Shown here piece after piece: positions 52,608 to 63,096 of a DNA stretch of 64,000 nucleotides. The notes beneath the pieces are model-generated. The model saw nothing but the letters and a program-made list of their open reading frames with translations. It was not told the origin of the DNA and searched no databases. The position numbers were made by a program, and so were the translations under genes. The first letter of the stretch is position 1; each line of letters starts with the position of its first letter. The DNA is from Oryzomonas japonica (lineage in GTDB: Bacteria > Desulfobacterota > Desulfuromonadia > Geobacterales > Pseudopelobacteraceae), in contig NZ_VZQZ01000002.1 in assembly GCF_008802365.1 (NCBI RefSeq), forward strand, positions 124,001-188,000, read 5' to 3'.

Positions 52608-54481
52608 GGGCGAGAGAGGAAGGTGTGCACCGATGCTGCGATTCCGGCGCAGTCGAGCCCCAATATGGCGCGCAGTTCGCGCTGCTCGCCCTGGGGTATG
52701 AAGCGGTCGGGGTAGCCGAGACGCAGAACCGGTACGCCGGTCAGGCCGTGCTGTTCCAACAGCTCCAGTATGGCCGTGCCGAAACCGCCTTGCAAGGCGT
52801 TCTCCTCCAGGGTCACAATTCGGCCGTGCGTGCGTGCGAGTTCCAGGATCAGCGCCTCGTCCAGCGGCTTTACGAAGCGGGCATTGACAACGGCCAGTGC
52901 CATGCCGTGCTCTTTTTCAAGTTGCCCGGCCGCCTCCAGGGCGGGGTAGACCATGGTGCCCAGGGCCAGCAGCACGCCAGCGTCCCCCTCGCGGAGCAGT
53001 TCGGCCCGGCCCACGGGGAGCGGGGCCAGGGTCTGGTCCAACGGCACGCCATAGCCGTTTCCCCGGGGATAACGCACGGCGGCCGGGCCGCCCAGGTCAA
53101 GGGCGGTGGTCAGCATGTGCTGGAGTTCGTTTTCGTCTTTGGGCGCCATCAGGGTCATGTTGGGCAGGTGACGCAGGTAGGAAAGGTCAAAGGCGCCGTG
53201 ATGGGTGGGGCCGTCGCTGCCCACCACACCCGCCCGGTCAACGGCAAAGGTCACCGGCAGGTTCTGTAGGCAGACATCGTGGAAAACCAGGTCGTAGGCG
53301 CGTTGCAGGAAGGTGGAGTAGACCGCGAATACCGGCCGCAGGCCACTGGCCGCCAGACCGGCGGCAAAGGCCACCCCGTGCTGTTCGGCGATACCCATGT
53401 CGAAAAAACGTTCGGGGTATTCCTTGGCAAATCCGCTCAGACCGGTGCCGTCGGGCATGGCGGCGGTGATGGCCACGATCCGTTCGTCTTCGGCAGCAAG
53501 TTTACAGAGGGTGTTGCCGAAGATTGCGGTGTAGGATGCGGCACCGCCTTTCCCCTTGAGCACCTTGCCGGTTTCGATCTCGAACGGTCCGACACCATGG
53601 AAAAGCGACGGGTTGTCTTCGGCGGGTTTATAGCCTTTGCCTTTCTTGGTCAGTACGTGGATCAGGACGGGATCATGGAACTTCTTGATCCCATCCAGGG
53701 TTTCCAATAGCTTCGGCAGATCGTGCCCATCGATGGGACCGATATAATTGAAGCCGAAAGCTTCGAACATCATGCCAGGGGTGAAGAGCCCCTTGAAGGA
53801 CTCCTCCAGCTTGCGGGCGACATGCAGAACCCCCTTGCCAACGTCCATCCGTTTGAGAAACGCCTCCGTATTCTTTTTGAAGCGATACACGAATTCGCTG
53901 GAGGAGGTACGGCTCAGAAAGGTGGAGAGGGCGCCGACATTTTCGGCGATGGACATCTCATTGTCATTGAGGATGACGATCAGGTCCTTACCCAGGGCGC
54001 CGGCGTTGTTCATCCCTTCGTAGGCCATGCCGCCGGTCATGGAGCCGTCCCCGATCACCGCAATCACCTTGTTCTTGCGCTCATCGAGGTCACGGGCCGC
54101 GGCATAGCCGGTGGCGGCCGAGATGGAGGTGGAGGAGTGTCCGACACCAAAAGCGTCGTGGGGCGATTCGGCCCGTTTGGGGAATCCGGTGATGCCGTTC
54201 AGGGTACGCAGGGTGGGGAATCGCTCCCTCCGGCCGGTGAGGATCTTGTGGGCGTAGGCCTGATGGCCCACATCCCAGATGATCTTGTCGGCAGGCGAAT
54301 TGAATATCCGGTGCAGGGCAATGGTCAGTTCCACAACGCCCAGGCTGGGCGCCAGATGGCCGCCGTTCTTTGCGCACGTCTCGATGATCATGGCGCGCAG
54401 CTCCGCAGCCACGGCCGGAAGCTGGGACAAGGGGAGTTTTTTCAGGTCATCGGGCGAGTTTATCGTTTCAAGGATAGCCAT
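52604..54481 (-). CDS. dxs: 1-deoxy-D-xylulose-5-phosphate synthase
   Basis: First enzyme of the MEP isoprenoid pathway; condenses pyruvate and glyceraldehyde 3-phosphate with thiamine diphosphate. 625 residues in three domains: ThDP-binding region with [14 protein letters not shown] and [18 protein letters not shown], pyrimidine-binding domain ([18 protein letters not shown]) and C-terminal transketolase domain. ATG at 54481 has AAGGA upstream; an in-frame ATG at 54508 lacks a site. Expressed with the TPR protease gene downstream and near ispA upstream. Confidence 0.96.
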   Translation of the reverse strand: MAILETINSPDDLKKLPLSQLPAVAAELRAMIIETCAKNGGHLAPSLGVVELTIALHRIFNSPADKIIWDVGHQAYAHKILTGRRERFPTLRTLNGITGFPKRAESPHDAFGVGHSSTSISAATGYAAARDLDERKNKVIAVIGDGSMTGGMAYEGMNNAGALGKDLIVILNDNEMSIAENVGALSTFLSRTSSSEFVYRFKKNTEAFLKRMDVGKGVLHVARKLEESFKGLFTPGMMFEAFGFNYIGPIDGHDLPKLLETLDGIKKFHDPVLIHVLTKKGKGYKPAEDNPSLFHGVGPFEIETGKVLKGKGGAASYTAIFGNTLCKLAAEDERIVAITAAMPDGTGLSGFAKEYPERFFDMGIAEQHGVAFAAGLAASGLRPVFAVYSTFLQRAYDLVFHDVCLQNLPVTFAVDRAGVVGSDGPTHHGAFDLSYLRHLPNMTLMAPKDENELQHMLTTALDLGGPAAVRYPRGNGYGVPLDQTLAPLPVGRAELLREGDAGVLLALGTMVYPALEAAGQLEKEHGMALAVVNARFVKPLDEALILELARTHGRIVTLEENALQGGFGTAILELLEQHGLTGVPVLRLGYPDRFIPQGEQRELRAILGLDCAGIAASVHTFLSRP

Positions 54482-54510
54482 TGACAGGTCCTTATCTTTT
54501 AAAAACATTA

Positions 54511-54637
54511 CTACGGAGGGACACGGAGGAAAGCGGAACGGACAGGATTGAAAAACAGGTTATTCAGGATTTTTAAAATTGCCTTTGTGCATCCAGTTCA
54601 TCCCTGTAAATGGTTTGTGTCTTTCCTCCGTGGTGAA
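54511..54637. repeat. Inverted repeat element (copy A)
   Basis: Left arm ACACGGAGGAAAG near 54521-54533 and right arm CTTTCCTCCGTGG near 54621-54633 are complementary over about 12 bp. It fills the dxs-ispA gap and resembles copies at 55.6 and 60.2 kb. Confidence 0.6.
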
Positions 54638-54648
54638 CACTTCCCGTT

Positions 54649-55542
54649 TCAGTTCTTCCTGTTGACGATATACTGGGCGATGTTCCGTAGCGGATCCGCC
54701 TCGGGGCCAAAGATTTCCAAGGCGGCCATGGCCTCGTCCATCATGGTCCGGGCTTCTGCCTTGGCCGCCGGCAAGCCCATTACCGCCGGATAGGTCGCCT
54801 TGCCGCGGGCCTCGTCGCTGCCTGCATCCTTGCCGATCTCCTCGGTGGTGCCCTCGATATCCAGGATGTCGTCGGCGATCTGGAAGGCCAGCCCGGCCGC
54901 CTCGCCGTATCGTTTGACGGCAGCCAGTTTTGTCTCGTCCGCTCCCCCCAACAGTGCGCCGGCAACCACCGAGGCCTTGATCAGGGCGCCGGTTTTGTGG
55001 GTGTGGATGTACTGTACGATGGGCAGATCGATATCCGGCTTGCCTTCACTCTCCATGTCCACGACCTGTCCGCCCACCATGCCGTGGGAGCCGGCGCAGA
55101 CCGCGATTTCGTTGATGACCGCCAGGCGGGCGGCAGGCGGTACATCGTTGTTGAGGCGCGGGTCGCTGGCCAGCTTGAAAGCCTCGGTCAACAGGGCGTC
55201 CCCGGCCAGGATGGCGATAGCCTCGCCAAAAACCTTATGATTGGTGGGGTTCCCGCGCCGGAAATCGTCGTCGTCCATGGCGGGCAGGTCGTCGTGGATC
55301 AGGGAATAGGTATGGATCATCTCCATGGCGCAGGCCGCCGGTATGGCGCGCTCCGTATCGCCGCCGACCGCCTGGCAGGCGGCCAGCATCAGAATCGGCC
55401 GCACCCGCTTGCCGCCGGCAAAGACCGAATAGCGCATGGCCTTGTGGAGGTTGTGGGGAAGCTCGGTTTCCTTGGGCAGGAAGCGGTCCAGGGCTACGTC
55501 AACCCGTATGCATTGTTCCTTCAGGTATGCTTTTAAATCCAT
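54649..55542 (-). CDS. ispA: Farnesyl/geranyl diphosphate synthase
   Basis: Short-chain trans-prenyl transferase making FPP from IPP and DMAPP. 297 residues with GGKRVRPILMLAAC, first aspartate-rich motif DDLPAMDDDD with the extra two residues typical of bacterial FPP synthases, second motif DDILD, and KAEARTMMDEA at the C-terminus. AAGGA lies about 8 nt before the ATG. It sits between xseB and dxs on the same strand; together they link the MEP pathway to prenyl chain growth. Final chain length is not decided by sequence alone. Confidence 0.94.
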   Translation of the reverse strand: MDLKAYLKEQCIRVDVALDRFLPKETELPHNLHKAMRYSVFAGGKRVRPILMLAACQAVGGDTERAIPAACAMEMIHTYSLIHDDLPAMDDDDFRRGNPTNHKVFGEAIAILAGDALLTEAFKLASDPRLNNDVPPAARLAVINEIAVCAGSHGMVGGQVVDMESEGKPDIDLPIVQYIHTHKTGALIKASVVAGALLGGADETKLAAVKRYGEAAGLAFQIADDILDIEGTTEEIGKDAGSDEARGKATYPAVMGLPAAKAEARTMMDEAMAALEIFGPEADPLRNIAQYIVNRKN

Positions 55543-55560
55543 GGTTACGGTCCTTTTGTT

Positions 55561-55649
55561 GCCGCGGAGACACCCGGGTGCCGAGCTAGCCGACCGAAGA
55601 GGTGCAGCAAGTATCTGGAGCGGGGAAACTGTGTTGTGTCTCTGTGGCA
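55561..55649. repeat. Inverted repeat element (copy B, degenerate)
   Basis: Left GCCGCGGAGACAC at 55561 and right GTGTCTCTGTGGC ending near 55649 are complementary with two mismatches. It fills the ispA-xseB gap. Confidence 0.55.
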
Positions 55650-55667
55650 GAAGTTTTGACTTTGATT

Positions 55668-55895
55668 TTATTCTTCCGGTTCGAACGGCTCTCGGCCAAA
55701 GGTCCCGTCCTTGCGTTTCAGCAACACCTCGACCCGCCGCTCTGCCTCGTCCAGTTTTTGGGAACAGAAGGCGGCGTGTTTGACCCCCTCCTCGAAGGCC
55801 TTGAGGGAGTCCTCCAGGGAAATTGAGCCGCCTTCCAGGCGTTTGACGATCTCTTCCAGCTTTTTCAGGGACGTCTCGAATTTTTCCGTTGCCAT
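55668..55895 (-). CDS. xseB: Exodeoxyribonuclease VII small subunit
   Basis: 75 residues, typical length. Sequence KFETSLKKLEEIVKRLEGGS, LEDSLKAFEEGVKHA and ERRVEVLLKR matches XseB, which with XseA degrades single-stranded DNA. Codes directly downstream of xseA with a 70-nt gap. Confidence 0.95.
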   Translation of the reverse strand: MATEKFETSLKKLEEIVKRLEGGSISLEDSLKAFEEGVKHAAFCSQKLDEAERRVEVLLKRKDGTFGREPFEPEE

Positions 55896-55964
55896 GTTAA
55901 AACCTTTTTTTGCCCGTTTTCAGTATCGGGACATTATACAGATATGCTGTCCACGGTCAAGTAT

Positions 55965-57305
55965 TCACGCTTCCCGGCTCTCTATACGGCATATGGCCGT
56001 GCCGCGGCGGAAATTGAGCTTCAACAGTTCGCCCTCCGCAAGCTGCGCGGCGTCGGTGGCCACCGTGCCGTCTTTGCATCGCCGGGCAATGGCGTACCCC
56101 CGGGCAAGGGTGGAGAGCGGCGAGAGGACTTCCAGCCGTGCGGCCTGTTCTCCGAAAGCCAGTTTGAGAACCTCCAGTTTCGCTTGTATCAGCCGTTCGC
56201 CGTCCGACTCAAGCCGTTGCAGGCGCTGCCGGCGATCGGCAATCAGGTGTATTGGGCTACTGAATGAAAGCGATTGGTTTAGACGATTTAGTTGTTCTCT
56301 GCGCCGGATCAGGCCGTTCTCCAAGCTTAAGCCAAGCCGTTCCGTCAGGTCGTCCACCCGCTGGGCCAAGTGTCCCACCAGGGTCGTGGGGTCGTGGAGC
56401 GCCCGCCGCAGCAGATCGAGCCGCGATTCCCGTGCAGCCAGGTACGATTCGATTCCCAGCCGCAGGCGATGGGCCAGGGACTCCACCTGACCGCGCAATT
56501 CCTCGGCACTGGCGGAAACCAGCTCCGCGGCCGCAGACGGGGTGGGGGCACGCAGGTCGGCGGCAAAGTCGCAGATGGTCCAGTCGGTCTCGTGCCCCAC
56601 AGCCGAGATGATCGGGATGCGGGAACGGCGCACGGCTCGCGCCACGATCTCTTCGTTGAACGCCCACAGGTCTTCCAGGGAACCGCCGCCGCGGCCGACG
56701 ATCAGCACGTCCACATCGCCCAGGCGGTTCATGTCGGCGATGGCTGCGGCGATCTCCCGGGCGGCGCCGTCACCCTGGACGCGCACCGGGTAGAGCAGCA
56801 CCTCCAGTGATGCAAAGCGGCGTTTGAGGACATTGAGGATGTCGTGGATAGCGGCGCCGGTCGGCGATGTCACCACGCCCACCCGTTTGGGAAAACGGGG
56901 CATGGGGCGTTTGCGGACCTCGTCGAAAAGCCCCTCCCGGGCCAGGCGTTCCTTGAGCTGCATGAAGGCCAACTGCAGGGCTCCGACGCCGGCCGGTTCC
57001 AGGTATTCGCAGATGATCTGGTATTCGCCACGCTGGTCGTAGACGGATAGGCGGCCCCTGACGATCAGGCCCATGCCGTCGGAAAGGCGGAACTTCAGGT
57101 TCTTTGCGGCGCTTTTGAACATGACGCACCGTACCTGGGCTCCGGAATCCTTGAGGGTGAAATAGATGTGCCCGGAGGAGGGGAAGGACAGGTTGGAGAC
57201 CTCGCCCTCGACCCAGACCTGATCAAAGTTATCCTCCAACACCCCCCGGATGAGGGCGGTCAGGCGGCTGACCGTGAGGATGGTTTTTTCGGCAAAGATA
57301 TCCAT
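55965..57305 (-). CDS. xseA: Exodeoxyribonuclease VII large subunit
   Basis: 446 residues. An N-terminal OB-fold (DQVWVEGEVSNLSFPSSGHI) and a catalytic core with PKRVGVVTSPTGAAI, RGGGSLEDLWAFN and SAVGHETDWTICDFAADLRAP-type motifs. Cleaves ssDNA from either end, with XseB. No clear ribosome site precedes the ATG; a C-rich run is seen instead. Divergent from lepA. Confidence 0.95.
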   Translation of the reverse strand: MDIFAEKTILTVSRLTALIRGVLEDNFDQVWVEGEVSNLSFPSSGHIYFTLKDSGAQVRCVMFKSAAKNLKFRLSDGMGLIVRGRLSVYDQRGEYQIICEYLEPAGVGALQLAFMQLKERLAREGLFDEVRKRPMPRFPKRVGVVTSPTGAAIHDILNVLKRRFASLEVLLYPVRVQGDGAAREIAAAIADMNRLGDVDVLIVGRGGGSLEDLWAFNEEIVARAVRRSRIPIISAVGHETDWTICDFAADLRAPTPSAAAELVSASAEELRGQVESLAHRLRLGIESYLAARESRLDLLRRALHDPTTLVGHLAQRVDDLTERLGLSLENGLIRRREQLNRLNQSLSFSSPIHLIADRRQRLQRLESDGERLIQAKLEVLKLAFGEQAARLEVLSPLSTLARGYAIARRCKDGTVATDAAQLAEGELLKLNFRRGTAICRIESREA

Positions 57306-57663
57306 GGGGGTATTTTAAGCGCCGCGCACTCCGGCGTCAATCCCTATCACCTGAAGCCGGGGCGCCTCCATGTCTCCGCTTGTCCGAAAGGCCTCTGCCC
57401 CTGGGATCCTGATCACCGACCGTCCGGCGGAGGACCGGCGGGGTGAGTGGTTCGCTGCAATACGTGCGGCGTGCGAGCTGCGACTCTTCCGGCCACTACG
57501 GCATTCCGGCGTCACGGCTTCAGGTGAGTAACGCGCCAGCCCCATGCGCGGGTCAACCCCGGACATCGCGGGAATGGCTGCGGTCCGGCTTTTCCGCTTT
57601 ACTTTCAGGCCATATTTATCTATCCTTCACAATTCCATTTTAGTGTGCATAACCGAAGGATTT
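57306..57663. other. Divergent intergenic stretch between xseA and lepA
   Basis: About 360 nt, GC-rich. A 53-codon plus frame (57370-57531) and an 83-codon minus frame (57315-57566) exist, but neither has a ribosome site or recognised product. The region should hold the divergent promoters; no clear boxes were recognised. Confidence 0.5.
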
Positions 57664-59466
57664 ATGGCCATCAGCAGACTACGAAATTTTTCCATCATCG
57701 CCCACATCGATCACGGTAAGTCCACCCTGGCCGACCGCCTCCTGGAATACACCGGCGCGCTTTCCGACCGGGAAAAGCAGGACCAATTCCTGGACAAGAT
57801 GGATCTGGAACGTGAACGGGGCATCACCATCAAGGCCCAGACCGTTCGGCTCAACTACCGGGCCGACGACGGCAACGATTACGTCCTCAACCTGATCGAC
57901 ACCCCCGGCCATGTGGACTTCACCTACGAGGTGTCCCGCTCCTTAGCGGCCTGCGAAGGCGGGCTCCTGGTGGTTGACGCCTCCCAGGGGGTCGAGGCCC
58001 AGACCCTGGCCAATGTCTATCTGGCCCTGGACAATAATCTGGAGGTTTTCCCGGTCCTCAACAAGATCGACCTCCCTGCGGCCGACCCGGAGCGTGTAAT
58101 CCAGGAGATCGAGGAGATCATCGGCATTGATGCCCATGACGCCGTGCTGGCCAGCGCCAAGGAGGGGATCGGCACCCACGAAATCCTCGAAGAAATCGTC
58201 AAGAAGATACCTGCGCCCACGGGGGACCCCTCCGCGCCGCTCAAGGCGCTCCTGTTCGATTCGTGGTACGACCAGTACCAGGGGGTCATTATCCTGGTGC
58301 GGCTCTTCGAGGGCACCCTCAAAAAGGGCGACAAGATCCAGCTCATGTCCACCAACCGCTCCTACGAGGCGCTCAAGGTCGGGGTGTTCGCCCCGGTGAT
58401 GCTTGAGGTTCCGGCACTGAGCGCCGGCGAGGTCGGCTTTGTGATCGCCGGTATCAAGGATGTAGCCGACGCCAAGGTGGGTGATACGGTGACCCTGCTG
58501 AACCGGCAGTGCGAACGGGCGCTTGCCGGCTTCAAAGAGGTCAAGCCGATGGTATTCTCGGGCCTGTACCCCATCGATACGGCCCAATACGAACAGTTGC
58601 GCGACGCCCTAGCCAAGCTCAAGCTGAACGACTCATCCTTTTCCTACGAGCCGGAGACCTCGGTAGCCCTGGGGTTCGGCTATCGGTGCGGTTTTCTAGG
58701 ACTGCTGCATATGGAAATCATCCAGGAGCGGCTGGAACGGGAATTCGGGTTGGACCTGATCACCACAGCACCGACGGTTGTGTACAAGGTCCATCGCGTC
58801 ACCGGCGAGGTGGTCACCATCGAGAGCGCCAACCTGCTCCCCGAGCCACAATTCGTAGATTACCTGGAAGAACCGTTCATCCTTGCCCATATCCACGTGC
58901 CCAACGAATTCGTCGGCGGCGTGCTGGCCCTGTGTGAGGAAAAGCGCGGCGTGCAGCGGGAGATCAAGTATCTGACCCCCACCAGGGTCATGATCATTTA
59001 CGAAATGCCCCTGAACGAGATCGTGCTCGATTTCTACGACAAGCTGAAATCCATCACCAAGGGGTACGCCTCCCTGGACTACGAACACCTGGATTACCGG
59101 CGTAGCGAACTGGTCAGGATGAACATCATGATCAACGGCGAGGTGGTGGACGCCCTGTCTCTGATCATTCACCGGGACAAGGCCTATTTTCGCGGCCGCG
59201 ATCTGGTATCCAAGATGAAGGAGCTGATCCCGCGCCAGATGTTCGAGGTGGCCATCCAGGCGGCCATCGGCAACAAGATCATTGCCCGCGAGACGGTCAA
59301 GGCCATGCGTAAGGACGTGCTAGCCAAGTGTTACGGCGGGGACATTACCCGCAAACGCAAGCTCCTGGAAAAACAGAAGGAAGGTAAAAAACGTATGAAA
59401 AACGTCGGGAACGTGGAACTCCCTCAAGAGGCGTTTCTGGCGATTCTCAAGGTGGACGATAAATAA
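57664..59466 (+). CDS. lepA: Elongation factor 4 (back-translocase)
   Basis: 600 residues. GTPase motifs [27 protein letters not shown] and [10 protein letters not shown] are present, and the LepA-specific C-terminal domain follows ([23 protein letters not shown]). EF4 remobilises stalled ribosomes and aids assembly. GAAGGA lies about 4 nt before the ATG; the longer frame from 57544 has no site. First of a plus-strand run with lepB. Confidence 0.97.
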   Translation: MAISRLRNFSIIAHIDHGKSTLADRLLEYTGALSDREKQDQFLDKMDLERERGITIKAQTVRLNYRADDGNDYVLNLIDTPGHVDFTYEVSRSLAACEGGLLVVDASQGVEAQTLANVYLALDNNLEVFPVLNKIDLPAADPERVIQEIEEIIGIDAHDAVLASAKEGIGTHEILEEIVKKIPAPTGDPSAPLKALLFDSWYDQYQGVIILVRLFEGTLKKGDKIQLMSTNRSYEALKVGVFAPVMLEVPALSAGEVGFVIAGIKDVADAKVGDTVTLLNRQCERALAGFKEVKPMVFSGLYPIDTAQYEQLRDALAKLKLNDSSFSYEPETSVALGFGYRCGFLGLLHMEIIQERLEREFGLDLITTAPTVVYKVHRVTGEVVTIESANLLPEPQFVDYLEEPFILAHIHVPNEFVGGVLALCEEKRGVQREIKYLTPTRVMIIYEMPLNEIVLDFYDKLKSITKGYASLDYEHLDYRRSELVRMNIMINGEVVDALSLIIHRDKAYFRGRDLVSKMKELIPRQMFEVAIQAAIGNKIIARETVKAMRKDVLAKCYGGDITRKRKLLEKQKEGKKRMKNVGNVELPQEAFLAILKVDDK

Positions 59467-59493
59467 ATTCCCATTTCCGCAAAGGAACATCCA

Positions 59494-60180
59494 ATGGAAG
59501 ACAACAGCGAAACATCACCGCAGCCATCCGTATCATCCGCCGAACCATCCCTCAATGCCTCGGCGCCGGACGTAAAGCAGAAGAGCATCATCCGCGAATA
59601 CGCCGAATCGATCATTATTGCCTTACTCCTGGCGTTGGTCATCCGCACCTACTTGGTGCAGGCCTTCAAGATCCCGTCCGGGTCCATGGAAGACACCCTG
59701 GCCATCGGAGATCATCTGCTCGTCAATAAGTTCATCTATGGCACCAAGCTTCCCTTCAGCGACAAACGGCTGCTTACGCTTCGCGACCCGCGTCGGGGCG
59801 ACGTGATTGTCTTCGAATACCCTGAGGACCCCAGTAAGGATTTCATCAAGCGGGTTATCGGCACGCCGGGCGATGTGGTTGAGGGCAAGGACAAAAAGGT
59901 CTTCGTCAATGGCAAGCCCTACGAAAACCCCCATGAGGTGCACAAGGAAAAGGATGTCGTCCCCAAGGAGATGAATCCGCGGGACACCTTTGGGCCGGTC
60001 ACGGTGCCGCCCAACTCGTATTTCATGATGGGGGACAACCGCGACCGCTCCTATGACAGTCGTTTCTGGGGCTTTGTGAGTCGGGACAAGATCAAGGGCT
60101 TGGCGTTCATCAAGTACTGGTCGTGGGACAAGGATAAATTCAGGCCCCGTTTCGGTAGCATCGGGAAACTGATAAACTGA
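59494..60180 (+). CDS. lepB: Signal peptidase I
   Basis: 228 residues. One membrane helix (about 34-54; YAESIIIALLLALVIRTYL), then the catalytic serine in KIPSGSMEDTL and lysine in DFIKRVIGTPGD, plus GDNRDRSYDSRFWG near the C-terminus. It removes signal peptides from exported proteins, which are numerous in this window. AAGGAA lies upstream of the ATG; lepA ends 27 nt earlier. Confidence 0.96.
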   Translation: MEDNSETSPQPSVSSAEPSLNASAPDVKQKSIIREYAESIIIALLLALVIRTYLVQAFKIPSGSMEDTLAIGDHLLVNKFIYGTKLPFSDKRLLTLRDPRRGDVIVFEYPEDPSKDFIKRVIGTPGDVVEGKDKKVFVNGKPYENPHEVHKEKDVVPKEMNPRDTFGPVTVPPNSYFMMGDNRDRSYDSRFWGFVSRDKIKGLAFIKYWSWDKDKFRPRFGSIGKLIN

Positions 60181-60209
60181 TTTTAAGTCGAAAACAAAAC
60201 CATAATATG

Positions 60210-60287
60210 CCACAGAGGCACAGAGACACGGAGAAAATCGGGAAAAACTGTTTTGCCTTTCTCTGTGAATCTCCGTGTCTCTGTGGC
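60210..60287. repeat. Inverted repeat element (copy C)
   Basis: Left GCCACAGAGGCACAGAG and right CTCCGTGTCTCTGTGGC are the arms of a hairpin with internal GACACGGAG and TTTCTCTGTG repeats. It lies in the lepB-aspS gap and is the best-preserved member of the three-copy family. Confidence 0.7.
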
Positions 60288-60332
60288 GGGTGTTTGATTC
60301 ATTAAAAGCATTATTGAATGGAGGATTGAGAT

Positions 60333-62117
60333 ATGGATACGTTGGGAAGCTGGAAACGGACACATTACTGCGGCGATTTGCGCGCCGCCGATATCGGCTC
60401 CGAGGTGATTCTGATGGGCTGGGCCCTGCGTCGCCGGGACCATGGCGGTTTGATCTTCATCGATCTGCGCGACCGGGAGGGGATTGCCCAGATCGTCTTC
60501 GATCCCGAGGTGTCTGCTCCGGCCCACGGCGTGGCGGAATCGGTGCGCAGCGAGTTTGTCCTGGCGATAAAGGGCAAGGTCATCCCGCGGCCGGAAGGCA
60601 CAGTCAACCCTACCATGAAGACCGGCGAGGTGGAGATCCGGGTCACCGAATGCAAGCTGCTCAACCGCTCCAAGCCGCTCCCCTTCATGTTGGACGAATT
60701 CAGCGAGGCGAACGAGAATATCCGTCTCAAACACCGCTACCTGGACCTGCGCCGTCCCCAACTCCAGAATAACTTGATCCTTCGCTCGAAGGTTGCACAG
60801 CTAACCCGTTCATATCTGACGGAAAATGGATTTATCGAATTGGAAACGCCCTTCCTGACCAAGTCGACGCCGGAAGGTGCCCGTGACTTCCTTGTGCCGT
60901 CCCGCATCAACCAGGGCACTTTCTATGCTTTGCCCCAATCCCCCCAGATCTTCAAACAGATCCTGATGATCTCCGGCTTTGACCGCTATTTTCAGGTGGT
61001 GCGCTGCTTCCGTGACGAGGATCTGCGAGCCGACCGCCAGCCCGAGTTCACCCAGATCGACTGCGAGATGTCCTTCATCGATCGCGAGGACATCATCACT
61101 GTCATGGAGGGGTTGATCGCCCGCATCTTCAAGGAAGCCAAGGGGGTCGATGTCCGGCTGCCGGTGGAGCGGATCACCTATGCCGAGTCCATCCGCCGTT
61201 TTGGCGTGGATAACCCGGATATGCGCTTCGGTATGGAACTGTGCGACCTGACCGATCTGGTCAAGGGTTCCGGCTTCAAGGTCTTTGCCGATGTGGCGGC
61301 CAAGGGGGGCATCATCAAGGGGATCAATGCCAAGGGGTGCGCCACCTTCTCCCGCAAGGAGATCGACGACCTGACCGAGTTCGTCAAGATCTATGGCGCC
61401 AAGGGGTTGGCTTACGTCAAGTTCGAGGGTGGTGAGTGGCACTCTCCCATTGCCAAGTTCTTTACGCCGGAAGAGATTGCCGTCATGAATACCTCCTTTG
61501 GCGCCGAGGAGGGCGACCTGCTGTTTTTCGTGGCCGACAAGCCCAAGGTTGTCCACGACTCCCTCGGCAAGCTGCGCAACCATCTGGCCGGGATTCTCAA
61601 GCTCACCAGCAAGGATGACTACCGTTTCGTCTGGATAACCGACTTTCCGCTCCTGGAGTGGGATGAGGACGAGAAACGGTGGGCTGCGGTGCACCACCCC
61701 TTCACCGCGCCGATGGACGAAGATGTGGAGTACGTGGAATCGGACCCGGGCCGCTGCCGCGCCAAGGCCTACGATCTGGTGCTCAACGGTAACGAGATCG
61801 GCGGCGGCTCCATCAGAATTCATCAGGAAGAGGTCCAGTCGCTGATGTTCAAGATGCTCGGCCACTCCGAGGAGGACAAACGCGCCAAGTTCGGTTTCCT
61901 GCTGGATGCGCTCGACTACGGTACGCCGCCCCACGGCGGTATCGCTTTCGGCATGGACCGCCTGATCATGTTGCTGACCGGCAGCGACTCCATCCGCGAC
62001 GTCATCGCGTTCCCCAAAACCCAGAAGGGGGCCTGCCTGATGTCGGAAGCCCCCTCGACGGTGGATACCAAACAACTCCGCGAGCTTGGGATCAAGTTGG
62101 CGGAAAAACCGGCATAG
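60333..62117 (+). CDS. aspS: Aspartyl-tRNA synthetase
   Basis: 594 residues, bacterial type: N-terminal OB anticodon domain (about 1-105), catalytic class II core ([11 protein letters not shown]-like [41 protein letters not shown]), the GAD insertion (about 290-420) and motif 3 ([13 protein letters not shown]). GGAGG lies upstream of the ATG. It may charge both tRNA-Asp and tRNA-Asn if asparaginyl-tRNA synthetase is absent; that cannot be told here. The LysM lipoprotein gene follows after 9 nt. Confidence 0.96.
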   Translation: MDTLGSWKRTHYCGDLRAADIGSEVILMGWALRRRDHGGLIFIDLRDREGIAQIVFDPEVSAPAHGVAESVRSEFVLAIKGKVIPRPEGTVNPTMKTGEVEIRVTECKLLNRSKPLPFMLDEFSEANENIRLKHRYLDLRRPQLQNNLILRSKVAQLTRSYLTENGFIELETPFLTKSTPEGARDFLVPSRINQGTFYALPQSPQIFKQILMISGFDRYFQVVRCFRDEDLRADRQPEFTQIDCEMSFIDREDIITVMEGLIARIFKEAKGVDVRLPVERITYAESIRRFGVDNPDMRFGMELCDLTDLVKGSGFKVFADVAAKGGIIKGINAKGCATFSRKEIDDLTEFVKIYGAKGLAYVKFEGGEWHSPIAKFFTPEEIAVMNTSFGAEEGDLLFFVADKPKVVHDSLGKLRNHLAGILKLTSKDDYRFVWITDFPLLEWDEDEKRWAAVHHPFTAPMDEDVEYVESDPGRCRAKAYDLVLNGNEIGGGSIRIHQEEVQSLMFKMLGHSEEDKRAKFGFLLDALDYGTPPHGGIAFGMDRLIMLLTGSDSIRDVIAFPKTQKGACLMSEAPSTVDTKQLRELGIKLAEKPA

Positions 62118-62126
62118 CGAACCGTA

Positions 62127-62825
62127 ATGGTGCGCTGGCCCACCGCCATACTGCTTCTCGTATGTTGCTGTCTTGTCGCTGCATGTGCCACGCAGGCGCC
62201 GCCGCCGTCTTGGCGCCTGCAGGCCATGGCCCTGGTGGATGAACTGTCCTTCCATGACGGTCCGCGCCAGTTTCCGATGGAGTATCGCAATATCGTCGAG
62301 ACCTTCGAGCATGGTGAGGCGGTGCTGCAGGTGCAGAAAAACGAGAGGGAGGCGGATGCCTATTATCTTCTGGCCCTGCAAAAGGGCGATCTGCTGAAAG
62401 CCGAATTGCAACGGTTGAAAAGGGAAGCAGAGGAAGAAGCAAGGCGGCAGGCGGCCGAACGGGCGGCCCGCGCCGAGGAGGAACGGCTTCAACGCGAAGC
62501 AGCCCTGGCCGAGGCCCGTCTGCAGGAACGCAATAGGTTGAAGGCCGCCGCCGAGGCTGCGGCGGCCAGAGCAAAAGCCGCTTCAAAGGAGCCGCCCGCC
62601 TCGCTTCCTTCCGCCTACACGGTTCGCCGTGGCGAAACCCTTCCACAAATTGCCGGAAGAGCTGAAATCTACAATGACGTTTCACTCTGGCCCCTCATTT
62701 ACCGTGCCAATCGTGACCAGATACGCGACCCTAAGCGGCTCTGGCCGGGGCAGGTGCTCACCATTCCGCGCCACTTCTCCCATGACGATGCCGTCGAGGC
62801 GCGCCGTTATTCCGGCAGAAAATAA
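62127..62825 (+). CDS. LysM-domain lipoprotein
   Basis: 232 residues. Signal peptide with lipobox LVAAC, a long alpha-helical coiled coil rich in A/E/R (about 75-155; RLKREAEEEARRQAAERAA), and a C-terminal LysM domain (about 165-215; YTVRRGETLPQIAGRA and RLWPGQVLTIPR). LysM binds peptidoglycan, so the protein likely links outer membrane and cell wall. No ribosome site is visible; coupling to aspS is likely. Same layout is common in Geobacter. Confidence 0.86.
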   Translation: MVRWPTAILLLVCCCLVAACATQAPPPSWRLQAMALVDELSFHDGPRQFPMEYRNIVETFEHGEAVLQVQKNEREADAYYLLALQKGDLLKAELQRLKREAEEEARRQAAERAARAEEERLQREAALAEARLQERNRLKAAAEAAAARAKAASKEPPASLPSAYTVRRGETLPQIAGRAEIYNDVSLWPLIYRANRDQIRDPKRLWPGQVLTIPRHFSHDDAVEARRYSGRK

Positions 62826-62886
62826 AACAACATTATTGTGCAGCAATTTAATTCGCAAAGCAGTCGAAACAACAGGTAGTTTTTTC

Positions 62887-62923
62887 TTGACAGTCAAATA
62901 CCTTTTGTATACTGTATACAAAA
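62887..62923 (+). promoter_or_regulatory. Putative icd promoter with a perfect 21-bp palindromic operator
   Basis: TTGACA at 62887-62892 and TATACT at 62908-62913 form a promoter-like pair (15-nt spacing). The palindrome TTTTGTATAC-T-GTATACAAAA at 62903-62923 covers the -10 element; its two 10-bp arms are perfect. Such a site could hold a dimeric repressor, for example of the GntR family, but the regulator is unknown. Confidence 0.55.
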
Positions 62924-63096
62924 TTAGTGTTCCGTGTTAAATGGAACAATAACAGTAAGTTATAGTTTGCTGGCCTGTTTTGGGGATACGGTTGCCGTAA
63001 GCCGTTGATTATCGTCCAAGGGAAAAATCGGTACCTGGCCCGCACCGTATGCGAATGTTTCCGCTAACGATAAAAAACTAAGGAGAGGAACACGCA

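Noticed and set aside
57370-57531. 53-codon plus frame between xseA and lepA
   Set aside because: No ribosome site and no recognisable product; sits in a divergent promoter region.
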